Of a stretch of DNA of 64,000 nt, positions 44,301 to 53,726 are shown one piece after another. The position numbers were made by a program, and so were the translations under genes. Positions within the stretch are counted from its first letter, which is position 1, and the number at the start of each line of letters is the position of its first letter. A model generated the notes under the pieces. It was not told the DNA's origin and made no database searches. It worked only from the letters and a program-made list of their open reading frames with translations. The DNA comes from Clostridium sp. 'White wine YQ' (lineage in GTDB: Bacteria; Bacillota; Clostridia; Clostridiales; Clostridiaceae): positions 186,001 to 250,000 of the forward strand of contig NZ_JAQYUU010000005.1 in the NCBI RefSeq assembly GCF_028728205.1. Direction: 5' to 3'.

Positions 44301-44908
44301 ATAAGTGGTATACCAGTTTCTTTAGAAAGTTTAATTAACCCCGCATTAACTCTCTTTTGTTCCTCTAACCCATGATACTGAAGTTCTAAGTAGAATCCTT
44401 CTTTAAATATATCTTTATAAATCAAAGCTATTTCTTTTGCTTTTTCATAATTTCCATTATTTAAAGCTGAACTTACTTCTCCTCCTAGGCATGCACTAGA
44501 AGCTATTATTCCTTCACTGTGCTCTCTTAAAAAGTCATGATCTACTCTTGGTTTATAATAAAAACCTTCGATAGAAGCTTGAGAAACTATTTTCATTAAG
44601 TTCTCGTACCCTACTTCATTCTTTACTAGTAACACAAGGTGGTGTGTATTATTTTCACTATCTACGTTTTTTATATGCATAGATTTTGGAACTACATATA
44701 TTTCACAACCTATAATTGCTTTAATTCCAGCCTTTTGGGCTTCTTTATAAAAATTCACACAACCATACATAACACCGTGGTCAGTTATGGCTATGGACTC
44801 CATTCCTAATTCCTTTGCCTTGTTTATCATCTTAGATATTTTCCCTGATCCATCTAAAAGGGAATATTCTGTATGTAGATGCAAGTGACAAAATTTTCTC
44901 TCTTCCAA
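41333..44908 (-). CDS. dnaE: DNA polymerase III alpha subunit (DnaE)
   Basis: 1191 aa. N-terminal PHP domain (CHLHLHTEYSLLDGSGKI), polymerase catalytic block (GPGRGSAAGSIVAYTLGI and MPDIDSDFCYERR), tandem helix-hairpin-helix region, and C-terminal OB fold (RVVIGGIISEVSRKVTRNN). Clostridia also have PolC; DnaE is the second replicative polymerase that extends primers. The start is TTG 44908 with AGGAAGTGA upstream. Its place near pfkA-pyk is conserved in clostridia. Confidence 0.95.
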   Translation of the reverse strand: MEERKFCHLHLHTEYSLLDGSGKISKMINKAKELGMESIAITDHGVMYGCVNFYKEAQKAGIKAIIGCEIYVVPKSMHIKNVDSENNTHHLVLLVKNEVGYENLMKIVSQASIEGFYYKPRVDHDFLREHSEGIIASSACLGGEVSSALNNGNYEKAKEIALIYKDIFKEGFYLELQYHGLEEQKRVNAGLIKLSKETGIPLIATNDVHYIEQKDSKSHDILLCIQTGKTVDDENRMRYASDQFYLKSPEEMWDMFSYVPEALENTLKIADECNFNYEFHNSKLPKFPLEEGQDAFEYLRDVCFKGLLERYDEFKEYIETYNYQGLKVYSESHSKAKELVDRLDYELQVINQMGYVDYFLIVWDFIRFSNEHGIPTGPGRGSAAGSIVAYTLGITKIDPIKYGLIFERFLNPERVSMPDIDSDFCYERRQEVIDYVVEKYGEKNVSQIITFGTMAAKACIRDVGRAMNYSYAEVDKIAKMIPTMLGITIEKALDLNPELKALYESDERVKNLIDVSKDLEGLPRHSSTHAAGVVIASKPLVEYVPLQKNEDNIVAQFDMNTLEELGLLKMDFLGLRTLTVMNDAIKMIKENRGVDIDVDKIDLEDKEVFKMFGEGKTVGVFQFESPGMISFLKELKPDSVEDIIAGNALYRPGPMAQIPRYIENKKHSDKVSYITPELESILDVTYGVMIYQEQVMEIVRKIGGYSLGRADMVRRAMSKKKHSVMEQERKNFIFGITDENGNVEVPGCIRNGISEEAGNKIFDQMMDFASYAFNKSHSAAYSIVGYQTAYLMRYYPVEYIAATLNSIMGANEKVASYINLAESFGIEVLPPDINESFSKFTVKGDTIRFGLAAIKNVGYNVVESIVKSRKEKGNYISLQDFISKQDFSAINKRAVESLIKAGALDGFKVYRSRLLAVYEKVMDSIAGDKKRNIDGQINLFSGLEEKIESPGVNYPPINEFKKNHILAMEKEMTGLYLSGHPLDDYKESLNQQTTTTINKILATNQTLEEGMDTEINPVMESLSNRGIEDGTRVVIGGIISEVSRKVTRNNTMMAFVKIEDLTGIMEVIVFPKTLEKVNKLINTDSLVVIRGRVSISEEDVPKLLCEDITPLEKINSDKIYLKVENMEKAREINKILKILLNDFKGETPLYIFAAKERQSYRLARELWVDTEKGALEYLRKKFGEDNVKLVE

Positions 44909-45006
44909 TCTATCACTTCCTTTCTTAGAGTTTTAAACTTTTCATTTAAAACTCCCTATCTTCTATTTTAGACAAAAATCGTTACAATTAAAATACCTAT
45001 TAAGCT

Positions 45007-45031
45007 AAAAAATCAGCCGAAGCTGATTTTT
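45007..45031 (-). terminator. Terminator of the chemoreceptor gene
   Basis: Read leftward: AAAAATCAGC, loop TTCG (stable UUCG tetraloop), GCTGATTTTTT. Confidence 0.9.
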
Positions 45032-45049
45032 AATATAAAATGTCGCTAT

Positions 45050-47026
45050 TTATACCTTGAATATATCTACATTTTCTTTCATTACTACAGTCATTTCATT
45101 TAGCTCTTGTGAAGTTGCATATAACTCCTGAGAGGATGCAGTCATTTCTTGTGTTGCAGATGAAATCTCTTCTGCTGAAGAAGATATTTCCTGAGAAATA
45201 TTTGCTACTTCTATGCTTTTAATCACTATAGTGTCTTTTTGAGAATTAAGTAATTCGACATTTTCATTTGCTTTTTTTATTCTAGGAGCTATTTCTCTAA
45301 TTGATGAAGATATTTCTCTAAATGCCTCCATAGAATCATTTATAGCTTCCTCTTGATCTTGAAGCTCATCGTTCATCTTTTCACTGGTTGTTGAAATACT
45401 ATTTGTATCCTTTAATATATTTGTTGCTATGTTAAAAATGTTATCTGAAGCAATTTTACTCTTTTCTGCAAGCTTTCTTACCTCATCAGCTACAACTGCA
45501 AAACCTCTTCCTGCTTCTCCTGCTGAGGCTGCTTCAATAGCTGCATTTAATGCAAGTAAATTTGTTTGTTCAGATATTCCTTTTATCATCACTGTCATTT
45601 CATTTACTTTTAGCATATTGTTATTCATCAATTGTATTTTTTCGTTAAAATTATTAAATGTGCTTTTCAATTCCTTAAGACTATTTATTACCTTCTCCAT
45701 TGAAACATTAGAATTATTAGCCTTATTATCAATTCCCTCTGTCATTCTATTTATGTTTTCGAATTGACTGGTTATTCCATCAAGGTCATTACTAAATTCA
45801 TTAACCACTTCAACTATTTCTGATAATCTTTCTGCTTGTCCCTTACTTCCTTCTGCTACATTATTAATGGAATTTGCTACATTTTCAGTTGATGCCACAA
45901 AATCCACAGATGTATTTGATAGCACCTCTGATTTTTCGTCTATTATCGAAGCATTGGATTTTATTAAAGTAATTATATCTGAAATATATCCTTGCGTAGT
46001 TTCAATTGCCTTTTCAATTTCAGCAATTTCATCATTTCTTCTTAAATGCTTTTCCTCAATTTTAAAGGTTAAATCTCCATTCGAAAGACTTTCCACATGT
46101 TTTTTTATTGTCTTTAGCTTCTTTGATATTACATTTATTATTATAACTGCTACAATTGCTGCTAATATTAAAGCAATTACTCCTACCATGAGCAGCCTAT
46201 CAGTCATGTTTCTTACTTCTTTTAGTATTCCTTCTTGATCTAAATATAGCCCAAAAGACCATCCTAATTCTTTTATTGATCCATAAGCTATCATATTAGT
46301 TTTTGCATCTTGCTTATAATCTTCTATACCTTCCTTACCTTTAACCATACTATTTTGAATTTTTACTAAATCACTACTGCCTATAGTTTGCCCAAAACTT
46401 TTACCTATTTTATTTTTATCTTTATATACTTCTATGTTTCCTTTTGAATCTATAATAACCCCAGTACCATTTTCCATAACATCTTTATTAACAATTCTAT
46501 CAATCTCTGGTTCATATCTATTTACAACTAAAACTTTAGAAATACTTCCACTTGCCACTATTGGTACTATATATTGAAATACTATCTTTCCTTCAGAATC
46601 TACTCCTGCTTTTCTGACCACTCCTTGCCCACCTAATGCTCCCTTAAAAAAGTCCATATCATCTATTTGTCCAGTGGTATCATCACTAAAAGTAATTCTA
46701 CCATTTAAATCTGCAATTCCAATTGAAATATGATCTTTTGATTTCTTTTGAGACTCTAATAGATTCTTAATTAGTTCCCAGGAGTCTCCATCCTTCAATA
46801 TCTTATTATTGCTTATTCCCCACATATTTGTTAAATTCTCATTGATTAAACTATTAATACTATTAGTCTTTTCTTTACTTAATACCTGCAAATATCTTTT
46901 AGAATTTTCACTAATATTCTTCTTTGATTCACTCATAGCAATATACGATAATCCAAGTACTAATAAAATTATAATTGTCATAATTGGAACAAGAAGCTGC
47001 ACTTTTATAGTTTTGCCAAATCTCAT
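45050..47026 (-). CDS. Methyl-accepting chemotaxis protein with Cache-type sensor
   Basis: 658 aa. Membrane segments at about 10-30 ([21 protein letters not shown]) and 280-302 ([20 protein letters not shown]) enclose a ~250-residue extracellular dCache-like sensor ([19 protein letters not shown] ... [15 protein letters not shown]). A HAMP domain and long signalling coiled coil follow, with the hairpin tip [35 protein letters not shown]. The ligand is unknown. Own transcription unit between whiA and dnaE. Confidence 0.93.
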   Translation of the reverse strand: MRFGKTIKVQLLVPIMTIIILLVLGLSYIAMSESKKNISENSKRYLQVLSKEKTNSINSLINENLTNMWGISNNKILKDGDSWELIKNLLESQKKSKDHISIGIADLNGRITFSDDTTGQIDDMDFFKGALGGQGVVRKAGVDSEGKIVFQYIVPIVASGSISKVLVVNRYEPEIDRIVNKDVMENGTGVIIDSKGNIEVYKDKNKIGKSFGQTIGSSDLVKIQNSMVKGKEGIEDYKQDAKTNMIAYGSIKELGWSFGLYLDQEGILKEVRNMTDRLLMVGVIALILAAIVAVIIINVISKKLKTIKKHVESLSNGDLTFKIEEKHLRRNDEIAEIEKAIETTQGYISDIITLIKSNASIIDEKSEVLSNTSVDFVASTENVANSINNVAEGSKGQAERLSEIVEVVNEFSNDLDGITSQFENINRMTEGIDNKANNSNVSMEKVINSLKELKSTFNNFNEKIQLMNNNMLKVNEMTVMIKGISEQTNLLALNAAIEAASAGEAGRGFAVVADEVRKLAEKSKIASDNIFNIATNILKDTNSISTTSEKMNDELQDQEEAINDSMEAFREISSSIREIAPRIKKANENVELLNSQKDTIVIKSIEVANISQEISSSAEEISSATQEMTASSQELYATSQELNEMTVVMKENVDIFKV

Positions 47027-47107
47027 TTTTCATCCCCCAAGCTATACATAATAAATTACCAGAGTAAATTATTTATATTTCATTTGATTCTCCTAGATTG
47101 TACAATG

Positions 47108-47144
47108 AAAAAAAGAAAAAGTGCATGTAAATTATGCACTTTTA
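47108..47144 (-). terminator. Terminator of the rapZ-yvcK-whiA unit
   Basis: AAAAGTGCAT and ATGCACTTTT pair around a 7-nt loop; leftward TTTTTCTTTTTTTC follows. Confidence 0.88.
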
Positions 47145-47196
47145 ACCTTATTTAACTTGGCGTAACATTTTTCAACTAAATCTTAATATTGATTAA

Positions 47197-48153
47197 TTAA
47201 AAAGATTTATTTTCTCTTAACTCTTCTGCAATCTTTTCAATTTTTCTAAGTCTATGATTTATTCCAGACTTACCAACTGGAGGATCAAGCATTTCTCCCA
47301 ATTCTTTTAAGGATTCATCTGGATAATTCAATCTAAGCTCAGCAATTTCTCTTAAGTTTTGAGGTAATCTCTGTAGTCCAATTTGATTTTGAATTAACTT
47401 TATACTCTCCACTTGTCTCACTGCTGCATTAACTGTTTTACTTAAATTAGCAGTTTCACAATTTACAAGTCTATTTACATTGTTTCTCATTTCTTTCATT
47501 ATTCTTATATTTTCAAGTTCTAACAAACAAGTATGCGCTCCGAGTATATTAAGGAGGTCTACAATTTGCTCGCCTTCTTTTATATATACGATAAAACTGT
47601 TTTTTCTTTGTATAACTTTGGAATTCAAGCTAAACCTATTAATTAATTTACTTAAATCCTTAGCATATTCTTCACTATGTGTAACAAATTCTAGATGATA
47701 AGTTTTTTCAGGATTAGATATACTTCCTCCACCTAAGAAAGCACCTCTAATATATGCTCTTGCCCTCTCATCCTCATTTACCATTTCTGGCTCTATTCCA
47801 TAACTTAATGACATAACAGAATCTACTTCTTTAAATATTCCTGTTTCATACAACAAGCCTTTTACTCCCATCTCTTCTGTCATTACAATCATATATATAT
47901 TATTCTTCTTTAAAGCATTCCCTTTCTTTACCATTAACTTTGAGTGTATATCAAAATGCTCCTTAAGAAGAGAAAAAATCAACCTTGCTGCGCCTGGATT
48001 TTCTGTAGTAATCTTAAAGCTTATTTGTCTTCCGCTAAAAGCTAAAGTACCACTTACTTTCATAATGGCTGAAAGTTCTGCTAACGCTTCTTCTCTTGTA
48101 ACATCTTGATATCTGCATATTTCGCCTTTAACTTTTGATGAAAATGATGACAT
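47197..48153 (-). CDS. whiA: Sporulation/division regulator WhiA
   Basis: 318 aa. N-terminal LAGLIDADG-like homing-endonuclease fold (YIRGAFLGGGSISNPEKTYHLEF) and C-terminal HTH (LPQNLREIAELRLNYPDESLKELGEMLDPPVGKSGINHRLRKI). WhiA proteins bind DNA and influence division and sporulation. ATG 48153 follows AAAGGAGAG. Third gene of the conserved rapZ-yvcK-whiA cluster. Confidence 0.94.
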   Translation of the reverse strand: MSSFSSKVKGEICRYQDVTREEALAELSAIMKVSGTLAFSGRQISFKITTENPGAARLIFSLLKEHFDIHSKLMVKKGNALKKNNIYMIVMTEEMGVKGLLYETGIFKEVDSVMSLSYGIEPEMVNEDERARAYIRGAFLGGGSISNPEKTYHLEFVTHSEEYAKDLSKLINRFSLNSKVIQRKNSFIVYIKEGEQIVDLLNILGAHTCLLELENIRIMKEMRNNVNRLVNCETANLSKTVNAAVRQVESIKLIQNQIGLQRLPQNLREIAELRLNYPDESLKELGEMLDPPVGKSGINHRLRKIEKIAEELRENKSF

Positions 48154-48250
48154 GGTCTCTCCTTTCAAAATATTATTTTTAACCACAAAAATATATTTTA
48201 TTATAGCATAGAGGATTTTAATAAGGAATTCTCATTTCAAAAATTTTAAT

Positions 48251-48294
48251 CAAGGGGACGTATTGTTTGCCACGGCAAACAATACGTCCCCTTG
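48251..48294. repeat. Perfect 21-bp inverted repeat (REP-like) between yvcK and whiA
   Basis: CAAGGGGACGTATTGTTTGC-C, a 2-base centre AC, then the exact reverse complement ending GTCCCCTTG. It is GC-rich in an AT-rich gap. It lacks a T-run for either strand. The GGGGACGT...ACGTCCCC pattern resembles REP-type palindromes associated with Y1 (RAYT) transposases in Firmicutes. Confidence 0.75.
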
Positions 48295-48303
48295 GTTTAG
48301 TAA

Positions 48304-49641
48304 TCATATTTTTTTATTACTCTCTTCCTTTAAACGTTGAGATAAATACATATATTCAATGATTTTCTTCTTATCAAATAAAAGTGATTTTTCCATAACT
48401 GTAGTCATTATTACTCTAGCTAACTCTTCATGATTGTGTCTTACAACATCATTTGTATAATTAATCAAATTAGCTTCTATTATTTCTATTCCCATTTTGT
48501 TTATTGCATCTTTATCTAGTGCAACAATCTCAGAACCTTCCTCTTTATATTTAGGCGAAAGATTTTTAGGCAATTTCTGAACATTTGCAATTACATAATC
48601 TACTATATCTCTTCCGCAGTGCTTATATAAAGTTTTTAAGTGATCAGATACCTTAAACCCATCTGTTTCTCCTGGTTGAGTCATTATATTTGAAATATAT
48701 ATCTTTAGTGCACTACTTCTTCTAACATTTGAGGCTATCTTTCTAACCAATAAATTTGGTAAAACAGAAGTATACAAACTACCAGGGCCCATTATAATTG
48801 CATCCGCTTCTCTAATAGCTGTTATGGCCTCCTTTAAAGGTTCTGCATCCTCTGGTTCTATCATAAGCTTTTTAATTTTACTATTTTGCTTTAATGCCTC
48901 TTCTGGAATTTGTGATTCTCCCTCAACTATGCTTCCATTTTCTAAGAGTGCCTTTAATCTCATATTTTCAAGAGTTACAGGAACAACCTTACCAGTAACT
49001 GCAAGTACAGAGCTCATTTTCTGAACGGCATCCTCAAAATTATCAGATATACCATCCATCGCAGCTAGAAATAGATTTCCAAAACTTTGATTTTTAAGTC
49101 TTCCATCCGTAAATCTATATTGTAATAAATTCTCCATAAGAGGTTCCATATCAGCTAATGCAAGTATACAGTTTCTTATATCTCCGGGAGGAAGAATTCC
49201 CAAGTCTTCCCTTAAGTCACCTGAACCGCCCCCATCGTCGGCAACTGTTACAATTGCAGTTATATTAGAGGTGTAGTACTTTAATCCTCTAAGCATTGTA
49301 GAAAGTCCAGTACCTCCTCCAATAACAACAATTTTTGGCCCCTTAATCAATAATCTCTTTTCATAAATTAGGTTTTCAATCTTCTGAGAATCTAATGAAA
49401 CTTTTATATATCCTTTATTAATTAATGCTATTATTCCTCTCATTACCTCTGTTGCAGATACATATAATACAAATATTCCAGTTATATTTAAGAATATATA
49501 AAATACTTTATAGTAAAAATAATATGCTCTATGAAATGCTAATTCAGTAAATCCAAAGGCAATTAGTAGTACCCCAAAGATACCAAATAGTATCCACCTT
49601 TTTACCTTAATTCCTGGCCTAAGCCAATCTAAAAACTTCAT
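48304..49641 (-). CDS. yvcK: Gluconeogenesis factor YvcK (CofD-like)
   Basis: 445 aa. Two N-terminal membrane segments (about 17-38 and 42-64) precede the CofD/UPF0052 domain: [42 protein letters not shown], and [15 protein letters not shown]. It binds UDP-sugars and affects central metabolism and cell shape in Bacillus; the membrane anchor is frequent in clostridia. Its start overlaps rapZ by 4 bp. Confidence 0.93.
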   Translation of the reverse strand: MKFLDWLRPGIKVKRWILFGIFGVLLIAFGFTELAFHRAYYFYYKVFYIFLNITGIFVLYVSATEVMRGIIALINKGYIKVSLDSQKIENLIYEKRLLIKGPKIVVIGGGTGLSTMLRGLKYYTSNITAIVTVADDGGGSGDLREDLGILPPGDIRNCILALADMEPLMENLLQYRFTDGRLKNQSFGNLFLAAMDGISDNFEDAVQKMSSVLAVTGKVVPVTLENMRLKALLENGSIVEGESQIPEEALKQNSKIKKLMIEPEDAEPLKEAITAIREADAIIMGPGSLYTSVLPNLLVRKIASNVRRSSALKIYISNIMTQPGETDGFKVSDHLKTLYKHCGRDIVDYVIANVQKLPKNLSPKYKEEGSEIVALDKDAINKMGIEIIEANLINYTNDVVRHNHEELARVIMTTVMEKSLLFDKKKIIEYMYLSQRLKEESNKKI

Positions 49642-50522
49642 AGCTTCTTTGCTCCCTTATTTACATCTTCATGTATATCTCTATGTTCGATTGATGCCTT
49701 ATAATTTAATTTATTTAATCTCTCATAAATTTCGTTTGCTATTGCTACTGATCTATGTCTACCACCAGTACAACCTATAGCGATGATAAGTTGTCGTTTT
49801 CCTTCCTTTATGTAATTCGGTATTAGAAATTTTATCATATCTTCTAGTCTCTCTAAAAAACCTTTTGTTTCTTCATGTTTAATTACATAATCTCTTACTG
49901 GTTTATCCATACCAGAATATGGCTTTAAATCAGGTATATAGAATGGATTAGGAAGAAATCTAACATCAAATACTAAATCTGCATCTACAGGTATTCCATA
50001 CTTAAATCCAAAGGAAAGCACAGTAGTTGAAAGCTGTCTTTCAACTTCTTTTCCAGTCCCATAATACTCATTCATCTTTTCTCTTAGGTCTTTAATAGCA
50101 TATTTAGATGTATCTATTATTAAATCTGCTCTATGCTTCACTTCAATTAGTTTATTTCTTTCTAAATTTATCCCTGTAATTACTCTTCCATTTTGAGCTA
50201 ATGGATGGCTTCTTCTTGCTTCCTTAAATCTTTTTACTAGGACATCATCTGATGCGTCCAAAAAGAGGATTTCATATTTAAATTCTTGTCTTTTCAAGTA
50301 ATTCAAACTCTCAAAGATATCATCAAAGAATACCCCACCTCTTATATCTATAACCAATGCAACCTTATCTATTTTCCCTTCACTTTGCACACATGCTTCA
50401 GCAAACTTAGGAATAAGTTTAGGTGGCAAGTTATCAACACAAAAATATCCTAAATCTTCAAGATTTCTTGTAGCTTCTGTTTTCCCTGCTCCCGACAGTC
50501 CTGTTACAATTACAAATCTCAT
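49638..50522 (-). CDS. rapZ: RNase adapter / nucleotide-binding protein RapZ (YvcJ)
   Basis: 294 aa. Walker [14 protein letters not shown] and C-terminal [15 protein letters not shown], the family signature. In E. coli RapZ guides RNase E to GlmZ; in Firmicutes YvcJ is an NTPase/UDP-sugar-related protein, so the RNA adapter role is not assured here. ATG 50522 is chosen (AGG 6 nt upstream) over ATG 50528. Confidence 0.92.
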   Translation of the reverse strand: MRFVIVTGLSGAGKTEATRNLEDLGYFCVDNLPPKLIPKFAEACVQSEGKIDKVALVIDIRGGVFFDDIFESLNYLKRQEFKYEILFLDASDDVLVKRFKEARRSHPLAQNGRVITGINLERNKLIEVKHRADLIIDTSKYAIKDLREKMNEYYGTGKEVERQLSTTVLSFGFKYGIPVDADLVFDVRFLPNPFYIPDLKPYSGMDKPVRDYVIKHEETKGFLERLEDMIKFLIPNYIKEGKRQLIIAIGCTGGRHRSVAIANEIYERLNKLNYKASIEHRDIHEDVNKGAKKL

Positions 50523-50670
50523 AAGCATCCTGATTATTTACACTAATTAAAATCAGGAATTCACCGTCCTTTCTCAAAAGATTTTCTTGTATAAAATTAT
50601 ATCATAATTAGAGTTCTTTGTAGTTATATTTATATTAACTTAGCTGACATTTATACTTTAAAACGATAAA

Positions 50671-50715
50671 AACTAGAGAGACTTAATAAAACACTTCAAT
50701 CTCTCTAGTTTTTAT
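50671..50715. terminator. Terminator between murB and rapZ
   Basis: AACTAGAGAGA and TCTCTCTAGTT pair perfectly, with T-rich tracts on both strands, so it can work in both directions. Confidence 0.9.
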
Positions 50716-50738
50716 TTATAAATCAGTATTATCTTAGG

Positions 50739-51656
50739 TTATTTATCTTCACCTAATATTCTAACTTCTGTATGGAGTTCTACTCCATACTTTTCCTTAA
50801 CAGTCTTTTGAACATGATGTATAACATCAATGATGTCTTGAGCTGTTGCTTTATCTTTGTTTATAATAAACCCTGAATGTTTTTCAGATACTGCAGCTCC
50901 TCCTATTGAAAAACCCTTTAGCCCTGAATCTTGAATTAACTTTCCGGCAAAATAACCTTCTGGTCTTTTAAATGTACTTCCTGCTGAAGGATATTCTAAT
51001 GGTTGCTTCTCTTCTCTTCTTGAAGTAAGTTCATTCACTCTAGCCTCTATTTTATCTTTATCTCCATTTGTAAGTTCAAAACATGCTCCTAAAACCACAT
51101 TGCCTTCTTCCATTACAACGGAGCTTCTGTATCCTAGCTTTAAATCTTCCTTATTTAGCTTTATTATATTGAAATTATCATCAATAATTTCTGCCCATTT
51201 AATTACGTTGGAAATCTCGCCATCATAGGCTCCTGCATTCATAAACACAGCTCCCCCAACACTTCCTGGAATTCCACAAGCAAATTCAAAACCAGTTAAG
51301 GAGTGCTCTAATGCTAGTTTTGAAACATCTTTTAATAATGCACCACAATCTGCATATATTAAATTATCTTCTATTCTTATGTCTTTAAGCTCAGTAAGTT
51401 TAATAACTACTCCTCTTATTCCGCCATCTTTTACCAATAGGTTTGAACCATTTCCAATTATATAATATGGAACTTTTTCTAAACTACATAATTTAACAAT
51501 CTCTGCAACTTGTTCTTTTTTTCTTGGACTAACTAAAAAGTCTACAGGTCCTCCAACTTTAAAATAAATGTGTTCACTCATTGGTGCATCTATTTCAATA
51601 TCAGATTTGTCTAATACTTTCTCCAGTGAACTTAATAGGTTATGGTATTGATTCAT
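50739..51656 (-). CDS. murB: UDP-N-acetylenolpyruvoylglucosamine reductase
   Basis: 305 aa, type II MurB. FAD-binding domain (YYIIGNGSNLLVKDGG; FEFACGIPGSVGGAVFMNAGAYDGE), catalytic Ser in YPSAGSTFKRP, and EKHSGFIIN. It makes UDP-MurNAc, the first committed peptidoglycan precursor. GAGGAG precedes ATG 51656. Single-gene unit. Confidence 0.95.
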   Translation of the reverse strand: MNQYHNLLSSLEKVLDKSDIEIDAPMSEHIYFKVGGPVDFLVSPRKKEQVAEIVKLCSLEKVPYYIIGNGSNLLVKDGGIRGVVIKLTELKDIRIEDNLIYADCGALLKDVSKLALEHSLTGFEFACGIPGSVGGAVFMNAGAYDGEISNVIKWAEIIDDNFNIIKLNKEDLKLGYRSSVVMEEGNVVLGACFELTNGDKDKIEARVNELTSRREEKQPLEYPSAGSTFKRPEGYFAGKLIQDSGLKGFSIGGAAVSEKHSGFIINKDKATAQDIIDVIHHVQKTVKEKYGVELHTEVRILGEDK

Positions 51657-51727
51657 TTCAAAACTCCTCTTGTTTAGTAATACTCCAATATATAAGTATA
51701 ATTAATATTTATAAATTTAACAAGTTT

Positions 51728-51801
51728 TATAGGATTTTAAGTTCAACTAATAACTTATTTATTGACTAATAAACTAAGCTTCCTATAAAAAACCCTATAT
51801 A
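51728..51801 (-). repeat. MITE-like repeat, copy C (74 bp, inverted)
   Basis: Read leftward it begins TATATAGGGTTTTTTATAGG and ends GAACTTAAAATCCTATA, matching copies at 24095 and 24691. It lies between uvrC and murB, in the murB promoter region. Confidence 0.75.
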
Positions 51802-51845
51802 TTATACGGTTTTACTGTAACTTGTGTTAAGGTTCCTATTATATT

Positions 51846-53717
51846 TTATTTGCCACTAAAGTACTTTTTTATACTTTCAGCTGCTTTTTTATCTATTCCA
51901 GGTGTTTCTAAGAGCTCATCTATTGAAGCTTTTTTTATATTATCTACACTTCCAAACTTCATTAGAAGGTTTCTTCTTCTCTTCTCTCCTACAAACGGAA
52001 TATCCTCCAAAATAGAATGAAGAGTTCTTTTGTCCCTTAATGACCTATGGTAGGTTATTGCAAATCTATGAACTTCATCTTGTATTCTTGTTAACATATG
52101 GAATAGGTTTCCTCTTCTTGATATAATAATTTCCTCATTATTATAAATGAGACCTCTTGTATTATGCTTATCATCTTTTACTAATCCGCATACAGGAATC
52201 TCAATGCCATATGAATCTAATACTTGAAGTGCAATATTAACTTGCCCTTTTCCTCCATCCATAAGAATTAAATCTGGGAAAACTGAAAACTTTCCACCTG
52301 CTAAGGTTAGTTTTCTCTCTTGAATCTGTTTTACTTCATCTAGCCCATGACTAAATCTTCTTGATAAGACTTCCCTCATACTTTCATAATCATTTGGGCC
52401 CTGTACAGTTTTAATTTTAAATCTTCTATAATCACTATTTTTAGGCTTTCCTTCTTCAAAAACTACCATAGTTCCTACAGAATCTACCCCTTGTATGTTA
52501 GATATATCATAAGCTTCTATCCTCATAGGCAGTTCATCTAAATCTAGTAGTTCTCTTAATTCTTCCAAAGAAATCCTGTTTATTTCTTTCTCACTTAAAA
52601 TCTTATCCTTAAATTTCTCTAATGTCATTTTAGCATTTTCTTCAACCATCTGCAAAAGTTCTAGTTTCTCCCCTTTTTTGGGTATCTTAATCCAAACTTT
52701 AGAACCTCTTTTTATTGTTAAAAATTCTTCTAATAATTCTAACTCTTCAATTTCTGGCAAATAAATATTTTTAGGTATTTGTGCCGTTCCACCATAAAAA
52801 CTGGTAATAAACTGATATAGCACTTCACTCTTGTTATAGTCTGCTTTATCTTCAAAAACGAAATGTTCTCTTCCGCTTATCTTACCATCTCTTGAAAAGA
52901 AAATTTGAACACAACAATCTTTGCCATCGCAATATAGGTTGATGTAATCTTCATCTCCTTCTCTTACAGTAAACATCTTTTGTCTTTCGATTATGTTCTC
53001 TATTGATAAAGCTCTGTCTCTAAGCTCTGCAGCCTTCTCAAACTCCAATTCATTTGATGCTTCCTGCATTTGTTCTTTAAGGTCTTTTATAATTTTTGTA
53101 TCCTTGCCATTTAATATATCAATTATTTCCCTAATCATGTTTCCATAATCTTCTTTAGATTGGTATCCTGCACAAGGAGCTTTACATAGCTTTATATGAT
53201 AGTTCAAACAAGGCCTTGTTTTTTCTCCTCCTTCTGTTATGGATCTCTTACATGTTCTTAAGGGATATATTTTCTTAATTAAATCTATGGTTTCATAAAC
53301 TGATGTTGCATTTACATATGGTCCAAAATACTTATTCCCATCTTTAGCATAATTTCTTGTTACATACACTCTAGGGAAATCCTCATTTGTCGTTATTTTA
53401 ATAAATGGATAAAATTTATCATCCTTCAACGCAATATTGTACCTTGGACTATATTTTTTTATTAGATTACATTCTAATAATAATGCTTCCATTTCTGAAT
53501 CAGTAACAATATATTCAAATTCAGTTATGTTACTCACCATTTTTTTTACTTTTTCTGAATGATTTTTATTACTTTGAAAATATTGTCTTACTCTATTTTT
53601 TAAGACTTTTGCCTTCCCAACATAAATAACTTCTCCCAAGGAATTTTTCATAATATAAACTCCTGGTTTATCAGGAAGGTTTTTTAAATGATACTCAAAG
53701 TCAAATATAGAAATCAC
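51846..53717 (-). CDS. uvrC: Excinuclease ABC subunit C
   Basis: 623 aa. GIY-YIG nuclease (PGVYIMKNSLGEVIYVGKAK), Cys set RPCLNYHIKLCKAPC, UVR domain (EFEKAAELRDRALSIE), RNase H-like nuclease (DISNIQGVDSVGTMVVFE) and C-terminal helix-hairpin-helix. It makes both incisions in nucleotide excision repair. The only legal start is GTG 53717, which overlaps the binding site AGAGGTGA; family members begin at the codon that is ATA here (I-F-D-F-E). It follows pbpA by 9 bp. Confidence 0.94.
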   Translation of the reverse strand: MISIFDFEYHLKNLPDKPGVYIMKNSLGEVIYVGKAKVLKNRVRQYFQSNKNHSEKVKKMVSNITEFEYIVTDSEMEALLLECNLIKKYSPRYNIALKDDKFYPFIKITTNEDFPRVYVTRNYAKDGNKYFGPYVNATSVYETIDLIKKIYPLRTCKRSITEGGEKTRPCLNYHIKLCKAPCAGYQSKEDYGNMIREIIDILNGKDTKIIKDLKEQMQEASNELEFEKAAELRDRALSIENIIERQKMFTVREGDEDYINLYCDGKDCCVQIFFSRDGKISGREHFVFEDKADYNKSEVLYQFITSFYGGTAQIPKNIYLPEIEELELLEEFLTIKRGSKVWIKIPKKGEKLELLQMVEENAKMTLEKFKDKILSEKEINRISLEELRELLDLDELPMRIEAYDISNIQGVDSVGTMVVFEEGKPKNSDYRRFKIKTVQGPNDYESMREVLSRRFSHGLDEVKQIQERKLTLAGGKFSVFPDLILMDGGKGQVNIALQVLDSYGIEIPVCGLVKDDKHNTRGLIYNNEEIIISRRGNLFHMLTRIQDEVHRFAITYHRSLRDKRTLHSILEDIPFVGEKRRRNLLMKFGSVDNIKKASIDELLETPGIDKKAAESIKKYFSGK

Positions 53718-53726
53718 CTCTTCCGT

